Shown here: piece by piece, positions 1-11,159 of the stretch | Numbering within the stretch: position 1 is the first letter of the stretch | Layout: the number at the start of each line of letters is the position of its first letter | Assembly (NCBI GenBank): GCA_963932145.1 | Contig: OZ010586.1 | Span: 70,341,468 to 70,405,467 of the forward strand | Direction: 5' to 3' | DNA length: 64,000 nt | From: Acanthosepion lycidas | Taxonomy: Eukaryota; Mollusca; Cephalopoda; Sepiida; Sepiidae | Program-made: the position numbers and the translations under genes | The notes under the pieces: model-generated | What the model was told of the DNA's origin: nothing | Database searches by the model: none | The model's input: the letters and a program-made list of their open reading frames with translations, nothing else

Positions 1-128
1 ATATATTAGTTGTAGCCTCTCTCTGTCTGTTTGTTATCAAACTTCTTATAACCATATATACTCTGAGATTACATTACCCAGGGTACTTGGATAAGTATAT
101 TTCATTTGGATCAAAGGGGTCCCTTGGG

Positions 129-462
129 GACACCTCCCCACCAGTGAAATTTTTTTCCCTTTGATTTAAATTAAATTTAAATTTGAACAAGGGAATGACT
201 CCTATCCAAAGTATAGAAGGAGAAAGCCAAAAGATGGAGGTCACATTGGAAAGATCATTGAGTAATACTGAAATGCATCATTTTTCTCCACAAATGACAC
301 CTCCCCACCAGTGAAATTTTTTTCCCTTTGATTTAAATTAAATTTAAATTTGAACAAGGGAATGACTCCTATCCAAAGTATAGAAGGAGAAAGCCAAAAG
401 ATGGAGGTCACATTGGAAAGATCATTGAGTAATACTGAAATGCATCATTTTTCTCCACAAAT
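129..462. repeat. 167-bp tandem duplication, two copies
   Basis: Two nearly identical copies of a 167-bp unit lie head to tail (about 129-295 and 296-462). Each starts 'gacacctccccaccagtg' and ends 'ttctccacaaatga'. The copies look essentially identical by eye, which implies recent duplication by unequal exchange or slippage. The unit holds a palindromic AT block (tttaaattaaatttaaattt) and no open frame. Confidence 0.9.
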
Positions 463-486
463 GATTTAAAATGTAGTAGAAATGTA

Positions 487-533
487 AAAGTGGACACCAA
501 GGTCTACTCCCAGCAGTGTCAGTTTGTTTCATG

Positions 534-570
<37 letters not shown>

Positions 571-682
571 TGTAAGGAAAAACAAACCACTTTAAGGTAC
601 CATTACGATAATTTATTTCACCTAAATCCTTTTATAAGGATTCAGGATCATCAGGTAAAACTTTCAACAACGAATTGAGAGG

Positions 683-721
<39 letters not shown>
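487..721. repeat. Dispersed repeat between two (TA)n tracts
   Basis: Positions 487-534 match the left part of the palindromic repeat at 10988-11059 (shared 'agtggacac'). A (TA)n tract follows at 535-566, then a non-repetitive block at 567-684 and another (TA)n at 685-721. On the minus strand 654-616 reads ctgatga, an 11-bp hairpin, then gaaa, which are the two core strands of a hammerhead ribozyme (see findings). The same alternation of TA tracts and short blocks recurs near 8.1 and 53.2 kb. Confidence 0.6.
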
Positions 722-725
<4 letters not shown>

Positions 726-735
726 TACACACACA

Positions 736-1074
736 CTACAGTTCAAAAGTTTGAAGCTACAACCAGAATTAGCATCGGATAAATTTGACAGAAGAGTGAT
801 CAATTATCAAACTTAACCTTTGAGAAACTTTTGGAATGAATGCCAAAAATATTTGCTGCAGTAATTAAGGCTAAAGGAGGATATTTTGACAAGAGCAAAA
901 TTTAATCATAAAATAATTTTTTCTTTTTGTCATAATAAAATTTCTAATGAAAACATCATGTCTCACTTTTTAGCCATGTATAATAATTTTCTCTTATTTA
1001 AAGTATAAAACAACTATTTTTGTGAGTAATTTAAAAAAATACTAGGTGTCGCCTGAAACTTTTGAACAGTTGTG
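736..1074 (+). mobile_element. Tc1-like DNA transposon remnant with transposase C-terminus
   Basis: The ends are inverted: 'acagttcaaaagttt' at about 738-752 and 'aaacttttgaacagt' at 1056-1070. Between them, 858-905 reads AVIKAKGGYFDKSKI followed by a stop, the typical C-terminal tail of Tc1-type transposases. Just upstream, WNECQKYLL (832-858) is read in another frame, so a frameshift separates them. The full transposase would be about 340 residues; the catalytic DDE region is absent. This is an internally deleted, non-autonomous copy that has kept both termini. Family assignment is firm; activity is excluded. Confidence 0.75.
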
Positions 1075-1108
1075 TATGTGCATATATATATGTATATAAT
1101 AATTTATA

Positions 1109-1250
1109 AGGGTGGATCGATAAGTCTGTAGCATGAGAGTTATGAGTTGAATTTTGTTGTGAAATTTTCATGGCATAATGTCAAATCTACATCTAACACT
1201 CACCACTGGATCAAGTGCCTTGACTAGGGAGATTATTTTGAAAAATAAAT
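1109..1250 (+). mobile_element. Mariner-like transposase C-terminal fragment
   Basis: Positions 1207-1248 read WIKCLD, a stop, then GDYFEK and a stop. GDYFEK-stop is the usual last line of mariner transposases (DD34D class). The left boundary 'agggtggatcgataagtc' resembles the terminus of the MITE at 54412, so the two may belong to one lineage. Nearly all of the transposase is missing and one internal stop is present. No clear right terminal repeat is visible. Confidence 0.6.
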
Positions 1251-1589
1251 ATTTATTTTATCCAACATTCTTGGAAGATTCAACTCTCTTCTGCATAATT
1301 GTTGTGGCTTTGGGTTAAAAGGATATTTGTTGTGTAAAATTTGCTTCTTTTTTTTTTTCAACTTATACCATTGATTTATTGATGTATCTGTATATTCACT
1401 TATTTCTTGGTATTTTGAAATGTTAATAACTTTAATTATTTTTAATAAAATATTTAAAATGTACTATTAAAACCATAATATTTACTTTTATAAAACTATT
1501 GCAGTTTATAAGCCAAATTCAACTGAAATCTAATTCCTTAAATGGGTTTTTAACAAAAATTCAGACAATGCTACTCTTAACAAAGTAAT

Positions 1590-2085
1590 GGTGTGTAATG
1601 GTGTGTCAAAAAGACAATTTTTTTCTCCTAACACCACTATTACTGTATACTTCATCAACAATTTTGATTGTTTTAAAATGTAATTTTGAAAATTTTAATA
1701 AAACACAAAAATATGGAACTAGATTCATACGTTTTCTTTTTTTCTTGAGAATAAACATATTCTTTAAATTAAAAGTATTAAACATTATTCTTGTAAATAA
1801 AAACTCTAATAAATAATGTTTAACATTTCTGTTGTCAGTTCTTAAAAAAAAAGTCTAAACCCAAACTATATCAGTGAATTTATGTGTCGAGCAAATGGAA
1901 AAAATGTCCAGAAATACATTTATTTTTTTCAAAATTTATAATTACCATAACACATCCCATGAGAGTATTTAAATTTTCTTGTTCCCTGATTCACAGAAAT
2001 TCTTATAAATTTATAAATAAAAGAAGTTGTTTTCACAGTTAATTCTTTATAATGTGGTAAATGATAAATATTCTTGTAAATAAAC
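1590..2085 (+). repeat. AT-rich dispersed repeat (copy 1)
   Basis: This block shares long stretches with 14505-14815, 17625-18025 and, inverted, 15800-16010. Hallmarks are the start 'gtgtgtcaaaaagac', a 'cacactatta'-like segment, 'ttttaataaaac', and a tail with 'tataaatttataaataaaa'. No coding capacity survives; the 72-codon frame inside is only low-complexity AT sequence. Class unknown. Confidence 0.55.
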
Positions 2086-2304
2086 AGTGTTAACCTGACT
2101 CATTTCCCAAAATCTAACCAAATAATCAAATATCAGAATTCATTCAGGAATCCCTTTTTGAGAGGATCAAGAACTTTTCTCATAGATCTAAGGCTTTATT
2201 GTAATATAATTGTGTGAGCATAGAGTCACAAGCCATCGTGACCAAGGGTTTGAGCATATTGGCATTTGTTCAAACTACTCTTCATGCCAGATTATGCACT
2301 TACA

Positions 2305-2400
2305 AAAACTCTGTTCAGCATAGTTGCAGTATAAAGCACAGGTGGGCTATGTGAGTGTTAAATGAGCACAAATGTGCCTGAACAGGTATCTGCAACAGGG
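2305..2400 (+). repeat. Dispersed repeat shared with 45870-45960
   Basis: The stretch 'cagcatagttgcag' ... 'cacaggt' ... 'aaatg.gcc' recurs at about 45876-45960. In the second location it directly follows a SINE tail, so it may be a SINE 3' module or a separate short retroposon. There is no coding potential. Confidence 0.45.
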
Positions 2401-2935
2401 ATTGGCTAGCTGCCTTAGCAGACTGGTGTGTCCTGTGTAATGTGGGTAGGGAAGTGTGAGTATCTTTTCATCTTCCTGTTTGTACATGGACATTTATGCT
2501 TGTTGTTCCAATGTTAACATGGAGAATTTGCATTTGATGAACCTTTTTCTTTCACACTTTCATTGTGTTAATGGAAACTGCTTGAACCGCTTACAGTCAT
2601 GAGTCTTTCTCTCATTTTTTTTCTCCTTATGGTTTTTCTTTTTAAGTTGTTTGCACTTCCTTTGCCCCAGAATCCAATTTTTGGTTCCTCCTCCTTTTTA
2701 CATCTTCCTTCCATTCAATTAAAATGTATTTGTAATGATAAATTTTTCTTCCTTTTTTCTCAAAATGTACAAAATAGCTACAAGGTACAGATTTGCTGTT
2801 CCACATCTCAGCAGTAGCATGCAAAGATAAAATATCAAAATTCTGTTATAGAAGTTACTCATTATCAAAACACTTATAATAAAGCCAGTTTTTATATTTC
2901 CCATAATGATCAAGTTGACACTTATATCCTGATCT
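2400..2935. other. No recognisable feature
   Basis: AT-rich sequence with short overlapping frames on both strands (for example 2599-2817 plus, 2719-2985 minus). These have biased hydrophobic or Lys/Ile composition and no family motif. I see nothing else. Confidence 0.5.
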
Positions 2936-3690
2936 TTTTCTATGTGCCATGTCCCTTCAGAATGTTGGTAATCATGGCTCTCCATTAATTTTTACTTTTT
3001 GTTACTTTTTCTCAACCTTGCTTCACCAACCATTTACTCAAGATTATGCATTCTTTTCTTATCTCCCTATTACCTTCAATCTATACTGTGTGTATCAAAT
3101 TAAAGAGCCTTCTTTATTCATTATGTACCCTTGAAATTTCAACTCTTTAAGTTTAAGTGTCCTTTTTGTTTCCATTTTTCGAAAACGTTGTCATTACTTA
3201 CATGTTTAGTCTATTACATTTCTGTTGTTTCAACTTTATTCTTCATCTTCAAGGAGATTGTCCAGCATTCACTGCCATATAAGAGGACTGATATTACATA
3301 ACAGTTCAGTATTCTTTCCTTTTTTCCAATGAAATTTTCTTGTTTCTTCATACTTAGCTTTTTGAAGACTCTTTTGATATCTCAATACACCTTCGGATTT
3401 TAGTGTTGCACTTTCTGTCCTCTGTTAAAAACACTTCCCAGATATTTAAATTATTGTACTTTTTTGATTTTGGTATCTCCAGTTTATAATTTGCATGTTG
3501 GGCTTTTCCTTTTGTTAATAACCATGCATTATATTTTCTTATAATTGATGTTTAGTCTCTTCTTCTCACTTTCCTTCACTACATTTTATAAGAGTTCTTG
3601 TGGTTTCCTTTCTGTTCATCAGTCTATTATTTCCTTGTTTTTAAGTCCTTTCTATATCATTCTCAAGGAATGACCTATCTATTTCATATC
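2935..3690 (-). mobile_element. LINE-R (RTE-like) reverse transcriptase 3' part, degenerate
   Basis: Read on the minus strand, this is the C-terminal half of a non-LTR retrotransposon reverse transcriptase, as seen many times in this window. Near 3290-3255 it reads ISVLLYGSECWTISLKMK, and near 3460-3430 a KYLGSVF block. The element end near 2940 carries the conserved tail (reverse of 'gccatgtcccttcag'). Stops and frameshifts interrupt the frame. The SECWT-MW-RR-IPWT style of C-terminus resembles the RTE/BovB clade; clade assignment is from memory of family style. It is 5'-truncated, as LINE copies usually are. Confidence 0.75.
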
Positions 3691-3699
3691 AGCTCAAGC

Positions 3700-4720
3700 A
3701 ATGATATTGATAACAACAGTGATATTTGCAATTATTGTAATTTTACTAGAATTTTTAATAAATACAACAAATGACTAAAATTAAAAGTCATCCATTCGTC
3801 AAATACATGCATTAGTTTATATGCATGTTAAAAATGTTAAAACGAACTGTAAGTGTTTATCACAAAAAATATTTTTCATAAAGAAAATGAAATTTAAATG
3901 TGACAAATTTGTATTTAATATTCATTTAACATGTGTGGGAAAATGATATATAAATTTTTATATATCAAGAATAATTTTAGAATAATTTTAGTTTTCATGT
4001 GATACATTTAATTTCCTCCTCCTTTAGTACTTCATCAGACTAAAGCAATGTTTATGTTGATGTGATTACGCATAAAGGAGAGGGGATGCCGAGAATTTTA
4101 AATATAAAATTTATTGTTTTAAATATATGTTTTGGGTATATAGTCTAGCCAATTTCATTTACTTTTTTTTTTCTTTGTTTATGATTTTAAAAACCTTTTT
4201 TTCCCATTTTGTCATAGATTTCTCTAAATATATATTTAATATATATATAGGTGCCTAATAGATATTAGAGTGAAACATTCATTTATTTTTTAAAAAAATT
4301 TTCTGACTTCTCCCTTCTGAACTTATTAAAAACACCTCATTTAGTAATCTCATTTTTTAACCACTTAAATGATTTTTTGACCACACTTTTATTAAGACCA
4401 TCCCCTTTATTGCATACAGAGAACATTTCCTACTCTTCTTGCCCCCAAATTATTAAAACTCCTCCTCTTGTGTTAGGTTTTTTTTCTCTTCAGTATTATT
4501 TTTTAATCAAGTATGATGAAGTAATTTTAATATCAGTTTATGTCCAGTGAATTATGAATATTTCTTATTGAAACTCTCATTGATCATGATTGAAAAACAT
4601 CTTCTGAATTGAATATTCAAAAATTCCAGTTTCAGTGCCGAATTCTAGTTTTGACATAGAAAAATAATATCTGATGTTGGTTAGAGCTATAAACATTTTT
4701 GAGAATTGATTATTTTTTTA
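3700..4720. other. No recognisable feature
   Basis: Very AT-rich, with short homopolymers and a small (TA) run near 4231-4247. There is no repeat shared with the rest of the window that I can see, no frame over 60 codons and no RNA-gene promoter boxes. Confidence 0.5.
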
Positions 4721-4739
4721 ACATTTAATCACCTAAACC

Positions 4740-5112
4740 TGCACTAATCCTGATGAGTGGTCATATCTTCAAAGAGGCACTTTGCCTCTAACCCCTACTG
4801 GGGCTAAAGCTGACTCATAACCTCAAATTGAACATGTATATTTATGCCATCACAAAAGATGTGGGAAGAATGATTGGTTCATTGTATCATTCCAGAAAAA
4901 AAAATCTAACTCCTCCTTCCATACTCTATCTTTATAAAGAGTTCAGATCAGACAAAGAATGGAGTATTATCACCATATCTGGGCTAGTGCTTTCCAATCC
5001 TCACTGTCTAGCCTCAATAGAATTCAAAAGCATTTACACAGCCTTGTGGGTGATGAATTATTCTGTATGTAATGTATGTAGAATAATGAGTTTATTACAA
5101 AATACAACTTAA
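4740..5112 (+). mobile_element. Jockey/CR1-like LINE fragment (RT thumb region)
   Basis: The frame 4828-5112 reads GSLYHSRKK, then LTPPSILYLYKEFRSD, then ISGLVLS. This matches the block 'SLYR-R..L.P..IL.LYKS.IRP..EYC.HIWAGA' found after the polymerase active site in jockey/CR1-clade reverse transcriptases. The expected EYC.HIWAGA has decayed to EWSIITISGLVLS by frame slips. A second piece of the same kind lies at 43506-43640. The polymerase core is absent, so this is a 5'-truncated relic. Confidence 0.6.
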
Positions 5113-5439
5113 TGCAAGCTAAATAAACATTCATTATCCTACCTAAAACATTTTTTAGTCTTTAGATATGCAAATCTTTTCTTATCACTTTCTACACCTA
5201 TCTTCTTTACAAGATCATTTTCAATTAACAAAATAGCCAAAGAATTTAATCTGTCATGACCACAAGTATGTTTTTATAAGCTTTAGTTTTGGAAGATCCT
5301 AAACACATGACATGGTGGCATGATAGTGCCAACAGCCTCGATGGCACCCAGGCAAGTGCCTGAGTTGCCAGTACCTTAAGCTGGCCCTGGGTATACAAAA
5401 AGGAATAAGAATGATTTAACCTTGTGTACATGGTTTAGC

Positions 5440-5600
5440 AGGTCCTAACTGTAAATGTCTGAAGTAGTGGTACTAAGGAATGTAGTTGATTTGAACACAT
5501 GCCATGGAAATAGCAATAGGGTAGTGATAGGTTTGAGATGTTTTATCTGTGGGAAAGGAGTTGTAGGATGGAAAATAATTCATCAACTCAAGGCCATATA
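5440..5600. repeat. Dispersed repeat F (also inside the insert at 56408-56835)
   Basis: The stretch 'catggaaatagcaatag' ... 'gtgggaaaggagttgtag' 'ggtggaaaataatt' is repeated at about 56735-56815. The upstream part (5250-5440) has higher GC and no second copy that I can align with certainty. Class unknown; it could be the 3' part of a SINE or LINE. Confidence 0.5.
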
Positions 5601-5659
5601 AATGCTTCTGAACCAAGGCTGGAAAGTAATAATTTGGCAGTTTTTTTATCAATATAAAA

Positions 5660-6215
5660 CTAATTTTTTTTAATTTTTTGTCTATACTTATAGCATTTAA
5701 TTTCATTTATTGCAGGTTTTTTGTTCTAGTATAAGAGCCAGAATGAGAATGAACACAAAATCTATATTTAAAGATTTTTTGAAAGCTTGTGTACTTGAAT
5801 ATTTATAATGGACTTTTACATTGTGATGTCCTTTTTGCAACTATACCAATCTTTTTTAATATCCTTTAAATGTAAAGCAGGTACTAATAAAAACATTATC
5901 CATGAAAGTGGGTTTCAGATTTTCACAAAATAGAGTTTCATTGTTTTCAATTATTGTACGTAGTTGTTCTATTTTTCTAAATAAAATACAGCCTTAAAAA
6001 TCAATTGCCTTTTATTGCATTGTATTTATTTTATTTTGGGTTCTCAAATTTGTATATTTCCATTACTGAGATAGAAATTAAATTTTGTTTCCTTTTCTTT
6101 TTGCAACGGGGGTGTAGGTTAACACTTTAAAATCAAAGTACAGTACAATCATGAATATAAAAGTCAAATTATTACACTGAAAGCTTTACTTTTATAAATA
6201 ATTTATAATGACCTC
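5660..6215. other. No recognisable feature
   Basis: AT-rich unique-looking sequence, with no readable TE protein, tandem repeat or promoter boxes. Confidence 0.45.
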
Positions 6216-6219
6216 TTCT

Positions 6220-6425
6220 TTTATATACCTTGTGTATTCAGGAAGTTGGCAATTATGGCTCTCCACAATTTCCTGTCCTTTGTATCTCTTAACAAGTTTT
6301 GTTTTTTTGTTATCTCTCCTATTCTGCCATCTATTTATTCATGTTCACTAAGTAGGTTTTTCTATGTCCCTCTCGCCTTCCAAATGTCCTGGGTGTATCA
6401 AATTTTCCAAGTCTTCTAGTTTTGT
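6220..6425 (-). mobile_element. LINE-R 3' end, short truncated copy
   Basis: The minus strand carries only the last stretch of the LINE-R reverse transcriptase and its terminus: the reverse of 'gctctccacaatttcctg' (WRAMI-type tail) and of 'tttccaagtcttc'. It is about 200 bp long and strongly 5'-truncated. Confidence 0.65.
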
Positions 6426-6846
6426 TTAACAGAATGGTTTTTGTTGCTTTTCTTACTAGTCTTATTTTTAATAGGATTTACAAGAACCATTCTCCTAATA
6501 TTAAATACAAAACAAAGCCTAAATGTTGTTTTTTTTTTCATATAAGTAAAATAAAAAAGGCATTTACATAATCCTTCAATCAGTTTATAAATAAATAACA
6601 GTTCATATATAAAAATCAAACAATTTGAACAATTGATTTTACAATTACAAGTTTGATGTTTCTGAAGTGAGAATGTTTCTATTTAATAGCAATGATAGCA
6701 GCACAACTAGAGTATGATAAATTTTATAAGAAAAAAGTTTTCTTTGAAGAGTTAGACTTAAAAAATTTCAGAGAAAAAAGTTAGATCTAAGGAAAAAATT
6801 AATACATAGATAGATCACAGAAATATCATTTTTCTTTTGGAAAAGA

Positions 6847-7040
6847 GCTTTGTTTGATCACCAGAATTAAGCAGCATTAAACCTGGTCTGTGCTTAGAAG
6901 GGAGACTGATTGAGAACACTGCGTACTATAAGCAACTCTCTACAATCTGAAATATGTTTCAGCTTTAAATAATCCACAAAGGTTTGATAAACTGGTGAAA
7001 AAAAAACAATCCAGTCAGTCAATCAGTCAATAAGATGAAA
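6847..7040 (+). mobile_element. 5S-rRNA-derived SINE, internally deleted
   Basis: Positions 6855-6935 follow the 3' two thirds of 5S rRNA: 'gatcaccagaattaagcag', then 'cctggtc', 'gggagac' and a final 'ctataagc'. Instead of the tRNA segment and core seen at 19692, it passes directly into the SINE tail ('ctttaaataatccacaaagg'), and ends with a tetranucleotide run of the (AATC) type (caatccagtcagtcaatcag). It is therefore a deletion derivative of the 5S-headed SINE and not a working 5S gene; many conserved 5S positions are changed. Confidence 0.65.
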
Positions 7041-7550
7041 AAATATCTTTTAAAATTTCAGAATGTTTCTGCTGTTAAAGAAAAATTGACGTCAAATTAT
7101 GTAATATTGACTACTCATTTTAGCTTCAAAATATTTCACAGTTATTGACTTCAGGTAAAATTGGAGTCATTAGTTCAATCATTTGGATGACACAAAGTGG
7201 TGTTGAAAAGTTCTCAGCCCAACACATTTTCCGAATCTAACCTAACATAACATTTTTTTGTTTTTAGAAGGGCTTCTTGTTTGGTCGCAAAACTTTTCAG
7301 AATCCTTCATACATCTTCTTGTTATGGTTCAATGGTTTAATCACTCTATTTCCCATTATCAGGAAAACGTATACAACAGAGTTCAAGGCTTCTTATGAAA
7401 AGGGAAAGACAATGATTTAACTATTTTTAACTTAAATGTTAGCTGCAGTAATTACAAAGATAAAGAAAGTTTTTTTTGTTCTATTTTCTTTTAATTAATG
7501 CCAGAATTTACAGGTCAGTATATGTGTATGTATATATTTTAATCATTTCA
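7040..7550. other. No recognisable feature
   Basis: AT-rich sequence. I see no shared repeat, frame or RNA signature. Confidence 0.4.
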
Positions 7551-7551
7551 C

Positions 7552-7640
7552 CTTAAGCCAGGTGATAATACAACTAAGACCAGGTTACTGGAAGTGGAAG
7601 AGAATGAGAAGACTTTATATATCTTCTGATGGGTGGTCTG
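7552..7640 (-). mobile_element. LINE-J 3' tip
   Basis: The reverse complement matches the last ~90 bp of the LINE-J family (the segment that ends near 'gcctggcttg'-type sequence and is followed by ATGATT repeats in other copies). The shared string is 'ggtgataataca' to 'gtggaagagaatgagaagac', as at 23580-23640. It is a very short 5'-truncated insertion. Confidence 0.5.
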
Positions 7641-7981
7641 AATGATTACAAAAAGGTTCTTCTGCAAATCACTGTAGTCGTGGTGTTGAATATAACCTCA
7701 ATCAACTAAGTGACAAATTTTATTTGTATTAATCCTATATATAAAGATGTATAACAACCAGAATCTGTCTCAAGACACCAACTTATAACCATTACTCCGA
7801 ATTTGAAGCCAACTGTAATTTTCAGATGATTACAGCTGTGTCTTGGTTTGGTTTCCCATTTCAAATAAAGTACTGAGAAACTGTTTGCTTTTATTAAGAT
7901 ATGTGGCTATTTCCTTTTTGCTGGCCTTGTATTGATAGGGTTAGTTTTGAATTTTAACTCTTAGTTGGCTTATTCTGGTAT

Positions 7982-8100
7982 GAACAAAAAGACAAGAGGA
8001 AAAACTATTCTTAGCCAATGCATTTCATCCTCTGAGGGACAATTTTTTGTTTGAGGATGAAACACGTTGGCTAAGAATAGTTTTCCTCTTGTTTCTTTAT
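7982..8100. repeat. Long inverted repeat (hairpin), arms about 45 bp
   Basis: The left arm ('agacaagaggaaaaactatt' onward) pairs with the right arm ('aatagttttcctcttg' and before it 'gaggatgaaac'), with a loop of about 20 bp. The right arm is repeated alone at 8357-8430, where it also runs into (TA)n. It looks like a fold-back or MITE derivative. Confidence 0.65.
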
Positions 8101-8135
8101 TCATTTTGTTCCTTTACAGAGACAATCTATCTGAA

Positions 8136-8139
<4 letters not shown>

Positions 8140-8194
<55 letters not shown>

Positions 8195-8440
8195 GTGTGT
8201 GTTTTCACTGACCTTTCAGCTACCTGATGAATATTCATGAACATTCTTAAATTTGAAAGCCTTGATAAACCAATGACATCCTTGCTCTAGTATATACCCT
8301 TTTAGGAAAATAATTCCTTACTTTTGAATTGATAAAGTCCTTTAGAGAACAAAATGATTTAACTAAGAATAGTTTTCATCTTGTCTTTTTATTCATTTTG
8401 TTCCTTTATAGATACACTATCTGAATATATATATATATAT
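8140..8440 (+). repeat. (TA)n-bounded dispersed repeat, same family as 53693-53890
   Basis: A 53-bp (TA)n tract (8140-8192) is followed by 'acctgatgaatattcatgaa' and 'aaatttgaaagcc', then 'ctaagaatagttttcatc' and another short (TA)n. The order and wording match the right arm of the fold-back at 53.2-53.9 kb. There is no coding potential. Confidence 0.55.
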
Positions 8441-9790
8441 AGTGTTATTGATGTAAATATGGTAAAAAGTAATTTTTCTTTATTACATGATAACCTGAAT
8501 AATAATGAATGAAACTTTATTGGATGACTTATGCAATAACTGTGATGTCTAATGAAATGCAAGAGACTTGTAAGAAACTTTTCCAGTAAAACTATTTGCT
8601 GATATTTTAAACAGTCACACACTATTTAATGGATAAAATAGTAACTACAAATAATGAGATTAATTTAATAAAACATTATTAAATACAACCATGAAGGAAG
8701 TGAGTACAGGACTGGGTATATATAAAATAAAACATATCTTCAGATCAGAGTCTGTTTCAAATAAAGACTTATTAAAACTATTTATTGTAAGAAAACATAA
8801 CAGAATTTATCTTTACAAATAACAATGCTGATTTATGCACTGATTTATATGAGGTGGGGGTAAGGTCATTTAATGATATCAAAACTGATTATTCCTCAAG
8901 AAAAGGGAAATATTTTACTTAAAATCCGTAAAGTTTTAATATCAGTCATTCACTTATAATAATAACTTATATAATGCAATTGCTATGAGTAGATCATAAA
9001 AATGTTAGAACAGGTGAAAGAAACTCTGACGCATAAAAAAAAATTAAAGGACTAAATTAAACATAAAAAAGTCAACTAAAAGTTATTTTAAAACAAGTGA
9101 TTTATGGAAATCAGAAACAATTTGATCCCCAAAACAAATGAGAATTAAAACCAGAATAGTTTGCAATGAAAATAAAAAAAAAAATGAAAAAAAAAAGAAA
9201 AAGAAAAGAAGACTAGTATTTTATATATTAAAATGTTTGGGCTTATATCATTGAGGAGGTATCACAAATAGAGTAATGGAAATACAATTTCCTGATATCT
9301 ACAGGGCCATAGCAGAGACAAATGTTTTGTGGGGGGACCAAAAATTTAGAATTTAGCTTGAGTTATCAGCGGCTGCCAACATGGTTAGCAGCACGAACAT
9401 TTAAAATTTCCAGTACTTCCTTGCTTTGATAGTTTTTTCTTTATTGTATTTTGTTAAAATAAAACCCTGTAAAAAATACTATAATTGGTAAAGATTTAGA
9501 GGAGCCAAGACAAACCCAGTTCCTATGGACCTTTCTCAATCATGTAAGAAAAATGATCTTTTAAAGAAAATGGAACCAGTTAAATTATATTAACTGTTAA
9601 GAAAAAAAAACAAAACACTATATTACATTTTTCCTATGAATTCTTAAAATACTATCTTGAAGGTTAACATGTTTCGTATTTCCAGAGAGGCTTCTCATAC
9701 ACCGAATGAAAAAAAATGAAAAAATGAACAGAAAACAGTATCTTCAAGAACGTGCCAATATAAACATATACAAAATAACATGTACACACA
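8440..9790. other. No recognisable feature
   Basis: AT-rich sequence with A-runs near 9174-9210. No TE protein, tandem array or RNA gene is visible. A frame at 8389-8622 (minus) is compositional noise. Confidence 0.45.
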
Positions 9791-9798
9791 AACATATT

Positions 9799-9841
<43 letters not shown>
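9799..9841. repeat. (CA)n/(TA)n microsatellite
   Basis: A compound microsatellite: CA repeats pass into TA repeats. Confidence 0.9.
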
Positions 9842-9849
<8 letters not shown>

Positions 9850-9899
9850 ATGTATGTTGTTGCTTATATAAATGGGTCTATACATTTTTATAAGCTGAA

Positions 9900-10790
9900 A
9901 TCATTTTAAAAAATTGAAGATGTAATGAAAAAATATTTGATGAGAAAACCCATAATTAAAATAGTTATACTATTTTTTTTTTTACAAAATCAAAGAAAAA
10001 TATCATTAATTGGAAAATAAACAGTAACTATTAAGTGATTCTTTTTATTAACATATCTTTTACACACTAATCTATCCATGTATCAATTTTGTGTCTTCGT
10101 AGGTTCAAAATTTATCATCAAAAGTAAAGTAATCATATGATTAATCAGGAGTCATAGAACTCAATAATGTTATTTTACTTAAAACTAAATTCATAAATGA
10201 GAATAAGACAGATTCTTTTATAAAAGGAAATCAAACATCATTGAATTTTAAAATAAGATCAAATATCATTGAATTTTCTGAAGCATAGGGTTTTCTGGTC
10301 AGGTGACACAACGATCAAATATTCACTTCTGTCCATTCAGTTTAAAAATTATCTTTCTCTAAAAATTTGCATATCAAAATAATAAAGCATCTAAACCTTT
10401 CATTGACATGTTTCTCAAAATTTAAGCTTCCTTTGTAATTATGTTTACAATTGAAGATTATATTGTTAACGTAAATTTGGACACTTACATATACACACAT
10501 ACACATGGGAAAAATGAATGGGTTTCCTGAATGGCCAGTAGTAAGCAAGCCAACTTCTGTAGTATACTTTCTCTGAACCACAATATATTTGTAGTAGCAG
10601 TAAGAAGTAAGGAATACATTGCTAAGTTTTACTGGAATTTTAGTATTATTACCAAGTGAAATAAATTAGTGTGTAAATGATAAATTATTAAAGAAAAATA
10701 AATACAAAATTCAAAGTTTATGTTTATCGTTCAATAGTAAATAATAAATTAACCAAACAAACTAGCTAGGAATAGTGAATCAATATTCTA
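9900..10790. other. No recognisable feature
   Basis: AT-rich, with short direct duplications such as 'aaatcaaacatcattgaatt' near 10230 and 10257. I see no gene or TE. Confidence 0.45.
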
Positions 10791-10794
10791 CACC

Positions 10795-10798
<4 letters not shown>

Positions 10799-10833
<35 letters not shown>

Positions 10834-10860
10834 AGAAGACAAATTTTTGGAAAAATCTGT

Positions 10861-10905
<45 letters not shown>
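10799..10905. repeat. Paired (TA)n microsatellites
   Basis: Two (TA)n tracts (10799-10831 and 10864-10905) flank a 32-bp block. Confidence 0.9.
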
Positions 10906-10907
<2 letters not shown>

Positions 10908-10984
10908 GGTAAAAATATAGTTTTAAGGTATATTATATTTATGAGTAAAAGGGTTCAATATCAGGGACAGAGTATATGTAAATA

Positions 10985-11056
10985 TAAAAGTGGACACTGA
11001 GGTCAAACACTGAAATGAAACAGACTGTCGTCACTCAGTATTGACCTCTGTGTTCA

Positions 11057-11098
<42 letters not shown>
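10985..11098. repeat. Palindromic MITE-like repeat followed by (TA)n
   Basis: The arm 'aagtggacactgaggtca' (10988-) is matched in inverse by 'tgacctctgtgttcactt' (ending 11059), about 25 bp each with a few mismatches and a ~20-bp loop. A (TA)n tract follows at 11060-11098. A half copy sits at 487-534, also next to (TA)n, which argues that it is a mobile repeat. Confidence 0.6.
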
Positions 11099-11102
<4 letters not shown>

Positions 11103-11159
11103 CAGATCAAAAAGTGTGTGTACAAGGGGGAAAATTATTAAATAAAGTTTATGACCTAC

